Positions 7,681 through 14,577 of a stretch of DNA of 20,885 nt are shown here, one piece after another; within the stretch, counting starts at the first letter, position 1; every line of letters begins with the position of its first letter. The translations under genes were made by a program, and so were the position numbers. The notes below the pieces were generated by a model. The model was not told the DNA's origin, did not search any database, and saw only the letters and a list, made by a program, of their open reading frames with translations. The DNA is from Bacteroidales bacterium (GTDB taxonomy: Bacteria; Bacteroidota; Bacteroidia; Bacteroidales; Muribaculaceae): assembly GCA_019416425.1 (NCBI GenBank), contig DXXK01000001.1, positions 1 through 20,885 of the forward strand, written 5' to 3'.

Positions 7681-10299
7681 TTATTTCTCAGTTGATTCAG
7701 ATTCATCTTCTGATGGGACATTCTCCGAAGCATCTACCGGAACCAGTGGAGTGTATTCCAACGAGAGTTTCTCGGTGTCGCCATCCGTAGCCTTGACGGC
7801 CTTGATGGTGCCCCCTATGCTGCCGTCGGCATTCAGCTTCAAGATTATCTCCGCCAGCTCGTCCTCCAGGTATTTCTGGATGGCACGCTTCAGCGGCCGT
7901 GCGCCGAAGTTCTTGTCGTAGCCCTTCTCGGCGATGAAGTCCTTGGCCTCCTGCGTAAGCTCCAGCCTGAATCCAAGTTTCTCCACACGGGTAAAGAAAT
8001 CTTTAAGCTCCAGGTCGATGATGCGTCCGATTGCCGGACGGTCCAGCTGGTCGAACATGATGATGTCGTCCACTCGGTTCAGGAACTCAGGGCTGAACGC
8101 CTTGTTCAGAGCCTTGGAGATTACACCCTGCGCCTGCTGCTTGCTGGCCTCGGCAGTCTGGAAACCGACACCTGTACCGAACTCCTTCAACTGACGTGAA
8201 CCTACATTGCTTGTCATAATCAGGATGGTGTTCTTGAAGTCAATGCGACGTCCCAGCGAATCGGTCAACCGACCCTCGTCCATGACCTGCAGCAACAGGT
8301 TGAACACATCGGGATGGGCCTTCTCGATCTCATCGAACAGGACCACGGAGTATGGCTTGCGGCGCACCTTCTCGGTCAGCTGGCCACCTTCCTCGTATCC
8401 TACGTATCCCGGAGGCGCTCCGACCAGACGCGACACGGTGAACTTTTCCATATACTCGCTCATGTCGACGCGGATCAACGCATCGGCCGAATCAAACAGA
8501 TACTCGGCCAGCTTCTTGGCCAGCAACGTCTTGCCGACACCCGTGGGGCCAAGGAACATGAACACTCCGATTGGCTTGTCGGGATCCTTCAGACCGATGC
8601 GGTTTCGCTGGATGGCCTTGACAACCTTGGCCACGGCGTCGTCCTGACCGATGACGGAACCTTTCAGACGGTCGCCCATCTCGATGAGACGGGAATTCTC
8701 CGCCTGCGCCACACGCTGGGTGGGGACACCTGTCATCAGAGCCACTACCTCGGCCACCTTCTCGTCATCGACCTCCTCGGGATTGTTGCTGAGACCGTTC
8801 TCCCAGTCTGACTTGGCTTTCTCCAGACGCTCCTTGGCCTGTGTCACCTCGTCGCGAAGACGGGCGGCCTTCTCGTAATCCTGAGCCTTGGCGGCTTCGA
8901 GTTTCTCGCCGTTCAGACGGTCAACCTCTTCCTCCATCTTCGAAATCTCTTCCGGAACCACGATATTGGTGATATGCACGCGGCTTCCGGCCTCGTCCAG
9001 GGCATCCAGAGCCTTGTCTGGGAAGTTACGGTCGCTGACATAACGCTCGGTCAGAGTGACACATGCCTCAAGAGCCGCATCAGTGTAGCGGACGTTGTGG
9101 TGTTTCTCGTACTTGTCCTTGACCTGGCGTAGGATCTCCAGGGTCTCCTCGGGCGAGGTAGGCTCAACCATCACCTTCTGGAAACGGCGTTCCAGAGCGC
9201 CGTCCTTCTCGATGTTCTGACGGTACTCGTCGAGTGTGGTGGCGCCGATGCATTGAATCTCGCCACGAGCCAGCGCCGGCTTCAGCATATTGGCGGCATC
9301 CATCGTCCCGGGAGCGCTGCCGGCGCCGACGATAGTATGGATCTCATCGATGAACAGGATGATCTGCGGATTGTGCGACAGCTCGTCCAGAACTGCTTTG
9401 ATTCGCTCCTCGAACTGACCGCGATATTTGGTGCCGGCCACCATACCGGCCATATCCAGCCCCACGACGCGCTTATCCAGAAGGACACGCGGCACTTTAC
9501 GCTGGATGATACGCAACGCCAGACCCTCGACGATGGCGGACTTACCCACGCCGGGCTCACCGATCAGGACGGGATTGTTTTTCTTACGGCGGGACAGTAT
9601 CTGCGCCAAACGCTCAATCTCGCGCTCACGGCCCACGACAGGGTCCATACGGCCCTCGGCCGCTGCCTTGGTCATGTCATAGCCATATTTGTCCAGCGCC
9701 GGAGTATCACTGGCGCCGGAAGCGCCCTTGCGGCTTTTGGACTGCCCGCTTCCCTTGGACGAAGGAGACTGAGTCGGAACATCGTCGTCGTCATCGTCAT
9801 CGTCGTCATCGTCGGCCGACTTGCCGGGCTGTCCCATACCCATGGGAGGAAACTCGCCGATGGCCTGGATTGAGATGTCGAAATTAAGATACTCATCCTT
9901 GATGTGTCGCAGGATCTCGCTGTCCATTGCGCGTGCGTCGTGAATCAGGGCCAGAATCATATGCTCGCTGCCGATAGTGGTCACGTTCATCTTGCGCGCC
10001 TCGGCCGTGGCGAGCTGCAGAAAACGCACACCGGCGATGCTGATGCGGTACTGCCGTTCGAACAAAGTTGTGGTCTCGCCGGGATTGACGTTATCCCGGA
10101 GATAATCCTCCAGTTCCTGCCTTATCTTGTCCAGCGGCACATGCAGCTGCGACAGTATCTTGTATCCATACCCTTCGGTGTTGCTGACCGCCACAAGCAT
10201 GAAATGCTCGGGTGTGATGGCCGGGGAACCCAGTCGTTGCATTTCCTTGAGCGACGCCTCGAGGATCGGATTGAAAAGTCTTGAATAATCTTGCTTCAT
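7681..10299 (-). CDS. clpC: ClpC-type AAA+ unfoldase of the Clp protease
   Basis: This class I Clp/Hsp100 ATPase unfolds proteins and feeds them to ClpP. The 872-aa product has a double N-terminal Clp repeat domain (about 5-145), a low-complexity linker with 11 consecutive Asp (163-173) followed by Ser/Gly/Lys-rich sequence to about 198, nucleotide-binding domain 1 with Walker A GEPGVGKS (247-254) and Walker B ending Asp318-Glu319, a short UVR-like middle segment (about 456-493), and domain 2 with Walker A GPTGVGKT (584-591) and Asp656-Glu657. The short UVR middle, in place of the long ClpB coiled coil, and a VGF tripeptide (711-713) matching the ClpP-docking loop favour ClpC over ClpB. The start ATG is at 10299-10297. 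The gene stands alone, with a terminator 15 bp past its stop. I found no convincing promoter in the upstream region. Confidence 0.94.
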   Translation of the reverse strand: MKQDYSRLFNPILEASLKEMQRLGSPAITPEHFMLVAVSNTEGYGYKILSQLHVPLDKIRQELEDYLRDNVNPGETTTLFERQYRISIAGVRFLQLATAEARKMNVTTIGSEHMILALIHDARAMDSEILRHIKDEYLNFDISIQAIGEFPPMGMGQPGKSADDDDDDDDDDDVPTQSPSSKGSGQSKSRKGASGASDTPALDKYGYDMTKAAAEGRMDPVVGREREIERLAQILSRRKKNNPVLIGEPGVGKSAIVEGLALRIIQRKVPRVLLDKRVVGLDMAGMVAGTKYRGQFEERIKAVLDELSHNPQIILFIDEIHTIVGAGSAPGTMDAANMLKPALARGEIQCIGATTLDEYRQNIEKDGALERRFQKVMVEPTSPEETLEILRQVKDKYEKHHNVRYTDAALEACVTLTERYVSDRNFPDKALDALDEAGSRVHITNIVVPEEISKMEEEVDRLNGEKLEAAKAQDYEKAARLRDEVTQAKERLEKAKSDWENGLSNNPEEVDDEKVAEVVALMTGVPTQRVAQAENSRLIEMGDRLKGSVIGQDDAVAKVVKAIQRNRIGLKDPDKPIGVFMFLGPTGVGKTLLAKKLAEYLFDSADALIRVDMSEYMEKFTVSRLVGAPPGYVGYEEGGQLTEKVRRKPYSVVLFDEIEKAHPDVFNLLLQVMDEGRLTDSLGRRIDFKNTILIMTSNVGSRQLKEFGTGVGFQTAEASKQQAQGVISKALNKAFSPEFLNRVDDIIMFDQLDRPAIGRIIDLELKDFFTRVEKLGFRLELTQEAKDFIAEKGYDKNFGARPLKRAIQKYLEDELAEIILKLNADGSIGGTIKAVKATDGDTEKLSLEYTPLVPVDASENVPSEDESESTEK
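9781..9813 (-). repeat. GAY trinucleotide run coding for 11 Asp in ClpC
   Basis: Eleven Asp codons in a row, mixing GAC and GAT, form a trinucleotide microsatellite within clpC. The run sits in the linker between the N-terminal domain and the first ATPase domain, where length changes would stay in frame. The codon mix (four GAT, seven GAC) makes it an imperfect repeat, which should slip less than a pure one. Confidence 0.9.
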
Positions 10300-10602
10300 T
10301 TACAGTAGTTTTACTTTGGCTGCTGATTGAAATCAATGAATGTAGACGATTGAAGAAATAGTGATGATTTCTTACAGCTACATACATAGCAACAAACCAT
10401 GTGCCAAAAAATCACAAAAAGGATAAACAGGGAATTAAAACAAAAAGTGAAACTAACGGAAATTATTTTGAATAACGTAAGTGACAATGCGGTTATTACA
10501 TTTGTATATGTGCCATTTTTTTTGTAATTTTGTAAGCAAGAACCGCATGATTCCAATTACCTAACTAAACAATAATGCGGTGACTAAGTATAGATAAAAG
10601 AA
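10300..10602. other. Divergent intergenic region between clpC and gyrA
   Basis: This 303-bp region is AT-rich and holds the gyrA promoter at 10501-10532. On the minus strand I searched for the TAnnTTTG pattern for clpC and found only poor matches, such as ATGGTTTG near 10393-10400 without a well-placed TTTG upstream. No hairpin, RNA gene or heat-shock inverted repeat of the CIRCE type was evident by eye. Confidence 0.6.
10501..10532 (+). promoter_or_regulatory. Bacteroidota-type promoter for gyrA
   Basis: TTTG at 10501-10504 and TAATTTTG at 10525-10532 match the -33/-7 consensus fully, with a 20-bp spacer identical to that of the promoter at 5710-5741. Transcription would start near 10539, giving a 5' leader of about 65 nt to the gyrA ATG at 10603. 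Confidence 0.82.
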
Positions 10603-13182
10603 ATGCAAGGAGACGACAAGATTATCCCGATTAATATAGAATCGGAGATGAAAAGCGCCTATATCGACTATTCGATGTCGGTAATTGTTTCCCGAGCGCT
10701 CCCGGACGTACGCGATGGCTTCAAGCCTGTACACCGCAGGGTGCTGTTCGGAATGAACGAGTTGCACAACACGTTCGCGGGCGACACCAAGAAGTCGGCA
10801 CGTGTTGTCGGCGAGGTCATGGGTAAATACCACCCCCACGGAGATTCCTCAATATATCTGACCATGGTCCGTCTGGCTCAGGAATGGTCATTGCGTTATC
10901 CACTGGTCTACGGACAGGGCAATTTCGGGTCGATCGACGGCGACTCCCCCGCCGCCATGCGTTACACAGAGGTTAAGCTGGCCCGCATGGGCGAGGAGAT
11001 GCTCCGCGACCTGGACAAGCAGACCGTGGATTTCGTCCCGAATTTCGACAACACGCTGCTGGAACCCGCCGTACTGCCTACTCGTATCCCCAACCTGCTG
11101 GTGAACGGCGCCGCCGGTATCGCCGTGGGTATGGCCACCAACATGCCGCCCCACAACCTGACCGAGTCGCTCGACGCCTCGATTGCGCTGATAGATGACC
11201 CCGACATCGACCTGGACGGACTGATGCAGTACATCAAGGCTCCCGACTTCCCCACCGGCGGCGAGATCTTCGGACTTCAGGGTGTCCGCGACGCCTACGA
11301 GACGGGACGCGGCCGCATCATTATCCGCGCAAAGGCCGAGATCGAGACCCACGACTCGCATGAATCCATAGTCATTTCCGAAATCCCCTACGGCGTCATC
11401 AAGTCCGAACTGGTGAAAAGCATCTCCGAGCTGGCCGAGGAGAAGAAGATCGATGGCATAGCCGACGTGACCGACACCTCGGCACGCGGCAAGATCAACA
11501 TCACCATCGACGTGAAGCGCGACGCCAACGCCAAGGTGGTCCTGAACAAGCTGTTCAAGCTGACTGCGTTACAGACCTCGTTCAGCGTCAACAACGTGGC
11601 GCTGGTCAACGGCCGACCCAAGACACTGAGCCTGAAGGAACTGCTCCAGGCCTTCGTGAACCATCGCCGCGAAGTAGTGCTTCGCCGCACGCGTTACGAA
11701 CTGGCCGAGGCCGAGAAGGAAGCGCACCTGACCAAGGGTCTGATCATAGCCTGCGACAACATCGACCAGGTAATCCACATAATCCGCAGCTCGGCTACTC
11801 CCGACGAGGCCAAGCAGCGTCTGTGCGACTCGTTCGAACTTGACATGGACCAAGCCGACAAAATCGTGGAGATGCGTCTGCGTCAGCTCACTGGCCTGGA
11901 GATGGACAAACTTCAGGAGAAATACAAGAACCTGCTTGAAGCCATAGCCCGTTACAACGAGATCCTGAACAACGAGCATGTTCTGCGCGAGCTGATGAAG
12001 TCGGAGCTGGCCGAGATCCGTGATAAGTACGGCGACGAGCGGCGCACGACTGTCAATCCATTCTCCGGCGACTTCAATTCCGAGGACTTCTTCCCCGACG
12101 ACCAGATGATCATCACCATCTCGCACATGGGCTACATCAAACGTACGCCACTGTCGGAGTTCCGCGCCCAGCACCGCGGAGGCGTCGGCGCCAAGGGCAG
12201 CTCCACCCGCGACGAGGACTTCATCGAATACATATATCCGGCTACCAACCACAACCACATCCTGTTCTTCACGCAGAAGGGACGCTGCTACTGGCTGCGC
12301 GTATACGAGATTCCCGAGGGAGCCAAGAACTCCAAGGGCCGTGCAATCCAGAACCTGCTGCAGCTTGAGGCCGATGACCGTGTCAACGCCTTCATCCGCG
12401 TCAAGAACCTGATGGACCCGGCCTACAACACCACCCATAACCTGATATTCGCCACCAAGCAGGGCGTCATCAAGAAGACCTCGCTGGCGGCCTATTCGCA
12501 TCCGCGCGCCATCGGCGTCAACGCCATCATCATCCGCGATGACGACGAGGTGATCGGCGTTCGCCTCACCGACGGCAACGCACAGATAATCATGGCCAAC
12601 CGCAATGGCCGCGCCATCCGCTTCCCAGAGGACAAGGTCCGCACCATGGGCCGTATGAGTACCGGGGTGCGCGGCATGACGCTAGATGACGACAACGATG
12701 AGGTGGTAGGCATGATCACCATGACCGGTGCCGAGGGCGAGACCGTCATGGTTGTTTCGGAGAACGGTTACGGCAAGCGCTCGGACATCGACGACTACCG
12801 CATCACCAACCGTGGCGGCAAGGGCGTCAAGACCATGCAGATTACCGAGAAGACCGGCAAGTTGATCGCCATCAAGAACGTGGATGACTCCAACGACCTG
12901 ATGATCATCAACCAGAGCGGTGTCGCCCTCCGTCTGCCTGTCAACACCATCCGAGTGATGGGTCGCGCCACCCAGGGAGTAAAGCTGATCGATCTGGAGA
13001 AGCGCGGCGACACCATAGCCTCAGTATGCAAGGTTGACTCCCAGCCGGAAGAAGAAAATCCCATGAATCCTGACGCAACGGTTCCAGAAGGTTCTGTTGT
13101 GGAGACATCCCCGGAGGGGACGGACAACAGTCAAAGTGATTCCGAACAGGAAAATATCACCGAAGACCAGGCATTTGAATAA
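10603..13182 (+). CDS. gyrA: DNA gyrase subunit A
   Basis: GyrA is the cutting and wrapping subunit of the A2B2 topoisomerase that introduces negative supercoils. The 859-aa protein opens with the conserved ESEMKSAYIDYSMSVIVSRA block. The catalytic Tyr121 lies in AAMRYTEVKL. In the quinolone-resistance region, HPHGDSSIYLTMVRLAQ, Ser82 is wild-type-like, but residue 86 is Leu where E. coli has Asp87. The breakage-reunion domain runs to about 490, and a six-bladed beta-pinwheel follows. The GyrA box is present as TNRGGKG (735-741), close to the QRRGGKG consensus. An acidic, Ser/Glu-rich tail follows from about 812. It is monocistronic by spacing, behind the promoter at 10501. GyrA is favoured over ParC by the GyrA box and the length. 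Confidence 0.95.
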   Translation: MQGDDKIIPINIESEMKSAYIDYSMSVIVSRALPDVRDGFKPVHRRVLFGMNELHNTFAGDTKKSARVVGEVMGKYHPHGDSSIYLTMVRLAQEWSLRYPLVYGQGNFGSIDGDSPAAMRYTEVKLARMGEEMLRDLDKQTVDFVPNFDNTLLEPAVLPTRIPNLLVNGAAGIAVGMATNMPPHNLTESLDASIALIDDPDIDLDGLMQYIKAPDFPTGGEIFGLQGVRDAYETGRGRIIIRAKAEIETHDSHESIVISEIPYGVIKSELVKSISELAEEKKIDGIADVTDTSARGKINITIDVKRDANAKVVLNKLFKLTALQTSFSVNNVALVNGRPKTLSLKELLQAFVNHRREVVLRRTRYELAEAEKEAHLTKGLIIACDNIDQVIHIIRSSATPDEAKQRLCDSFELDMDQADKIVEMRLRQLTGLEMDKLQEKYKNLLEAIARYNEILNNEHVLRELMKSELAEIRDKYGDERRTTVNPFSGDFNSEDFFPDDQMIITISHMGYIKRTPLSEFRAQHRGGVGAKGSSTRDEDFIEYIYPATNHNHILFFTQKGRCYWLRVYEIPEGAKNSKGRAIQNLLQLEADDRVNAFIRVKNLMDPAYNTTHNLIFATKQGVIKKTSLAAYSHPRAIGVNAIIIRDDDEVIGVRLTDGNAQIIMANRNGRAIRFPEDKVRTMGRMSTGVRGMTLDDDNDEVVGMITMTGAEGETVMVVSENGYGKRSDIDDYRITNRGGKGVKTMQITEKTGKLIAIKNVDDSNDLMIINQSGVALRLPVNTIRVMGRATQGVKLIDLEKRGDTIASVCKVDSQPEEENPMNPDATVPEGSVVETSPEGTDNSQSDSEQENITEDQAFE

Positions 13183-13191
13183 ACTTTTTAC

Positions 13192-13226
13192 ATTGTAGGT
13201 ACTCTTACCATAAGAATACCTACAAT
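13192..13226 (+). terminator. Hairpin after gyrA, probable terminator
   Basis: ATTGTAGGTA and TACCTACAAT pair perfectly. Inside them TCTTA pairs with TAAGA across a CCA loop, leaving one C-A mismatch, so the whole stem is 16 positions long. It begins 10 bp after the gyrA stop. The tail, TATTTGTTTATT, is U-rich but not a pure U-tract, so termination strength is uncertain. Confidence 0.65.
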
Positions 13227-13297
13227 TATTTGTTTATTAAAATGGAGGAATTCCTTCGAACATAAGAAATAGAAATTAATCACCAATTTTCAATAAC

Positions 13298-14413
13298 ATG
13301 AAAAAGTTTCTCACATTGACCCTTTGTCTCGCCGTAGCCGGAGGTGTGTTCGCGCAGACCGCGGACCTGAAGACCCGCTACAACGAGGGCAAGAAGGAGT
13401 ATTCGGACTACGATGATGCCCGTACGAAGCAGATGATCAACCCGAACGACAAGAGCATCAACCCCGTCGAGATGGCCCAGCATCTGATCAACGGCTACAA
13501 CATATTCATGGAGGTTCTGCCCCAGGATTCACTGCCCGACCAGAAAGGCAAGGTTAAGCCCAAGTATTCCAAGGACATCATCAACAAAATCAACGAGCAC
13601 TACAACGACTACTTCAACGGTGCCATCGCTTTCTACAACGATAAGAAGTACTACCCTGAGGCATACACTCTGTTCATGCTGTACGGCGACCTGCCCAGCA
13701 GTCCTAACGCCACCAAGATGATGCAGGCCACTCCGGACTCGACCAAGAACATGGCGTTCTTCAACGCAGGCATCTCCGCCTACGCCAGCAACGAGCTTCC
13801 CGCCGCCGCCCAGGCCTTCAAGAAGGCCCGTCTGAACAACAGCGACAATCCTCAGAACTACATATACGAGCTGGCATGCTGGCAGTACATGGCTCAGAAT
13901 GACTCTACGCTGGAGAACGACGCCGAGAAGCAGATCGAGGAGATTGCCCGTGCCGGTTACAACAAGTTCGGAATCTCGCAGATGCTGTTTGTCAACAACA
14001 TCATCAACAGCTACATCCAGAAGCAGCGCAACGATGACGCACTGGCATTCATCAACGACCTGATCTCCAAGAACCCGGATAACCCCTCGCTGTACGGCCT
14101 GCGCGCCTTCGTCTACGACCGCATCGGCAACGATGACGCCTCGGTAGCCGACTACCGCAAGGCAGCCGGCTTCTCGGACGCAGACTTCGACACCCTGCGT
14201 CTGGCCAGCCGTAAGATTTTCCAGGAAGGCACCAAGAAATGGAACGCAATCGAGGGAGCGGCCCCCGAGGCACGTGCCGACGTGAAGACCAACTACTTCG
14301 AGGCCGCCAAGACCATCGCCGAGCGCGCCAAGCAGCTCAACCCCGATGACAGCGACGTGGACTATATCCTGGAGAACATCAACTACGCTCTGGACACCTA
14401 CTTCAATAAGTAA
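13298..14413 (+). CDS. Secreted TPR-repeat protein
   Basis: The 371-aa product has a clear signal peptide (MKKFLTLTLCLAVAGGVFA, cleavage before Gln20) and no lipobox, so it is exported to the periplasm or envelope. The mature part is helical with degenerate tetratricopeptide repeats; the clearest are at about 152-185, 220-253, 253-286 (ENPDNPSLYGLRAFVYDRIG type, with ASVADYRKA) and 317-360. TPR proteins of this kind in Bacteroidales bind other envelope proteins, but the partner cannot be read here. The gene is flanked by hairpins on both sides, so it is probably transcribed alone. A weak promoter-like pair, TTTG at 13229-13232 and TTCCTTCG at 13251-13258, precedes it with an 18-bp spacer; I give that low weight. 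Domain call firm, role unknown. Confidence 0.88.
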   Translation: MKKFLTLTLCLAVAGGVFAQTADLKTRYNEGKKEYSDYDDARTKQMINPNDKSINPVEMAQHLINGYNIFMEVLPQDSLPDQKGKVKPKYSKDIINKINEHYNDYFNGAIAFYNDKKYYPEAYTLFMLYGDLPSSPNATKMMQATPDSTKNMAFFNAGISAYASNELPAAAQAFKKARLNNSDNPQNYIYELACWQYMAQNDSTLENDAEKQIEEIARAGYNKFGISQMLFVNNIINSYIQKQRNDDALAFINDLISKNPDNPSLYGLRAFVYDRIGNDDASVADYRKAAGFSDADFDTLRLASRKIFQEGTKKWNAIEGAAPEARADVKTNYFEAAKTIAERAKQLNPDDSDVDYILENINYALDTYFNK

Positions 14414-14440
14414 AATCACGGGCTGACATAAGCCACAAGC

Positions 14441-14470
14441 CGGGCAGGTCATGAATCACTGACCTGCCCG
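14441..14470 (+). terminator. Intrinsic terminator after the TPR gene
   Basis: A perfect 11-bp GC-rich stem, CGGGCAGGTCA and TGACCTGCCCG, encloses an 8-nt loop and is followed by ATTCATTTTTATA. It lies 28 bp past the stop of the TPR gene and before uvrA, so it separates the two transcripts. Confidence 0.88.
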
Positions 14471-14577
14471 ATTCATTTTTATATACGAGCGGCAGCCGTT
14501 TTTTGGTATGCTATTTGTTATAGACATAAGATATGACGGATTAATATTCGGCACTTCAAATCCGTTGTTATAAATAT

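Noticed and set aside
7681..10299. ClpB in place of ClpC
   Set aside because: The long ClpB middle coiled coil is absent; a short UVR-like segment and the VGF loop fit ClpC.
10393..10427. Minus-strand promoter for clpC
   Set aside because: The best match to TAnnTTTG lacks the TA pair, and no TTTG lies at the right distance.
11569..12501. Minus-strand open frame of 310 codons opposite gyrA
   Set aside because: It is a shadow frame produced by GyrA codon bias, with no family resemblance.
13529..14452. Minus-strand open frame of 307 codons opposite the TPR gene
   Set aside because: The plus-strand frame has a signal peptide and TPR pattern; the reverse frame has neither and starts inside the terminator.
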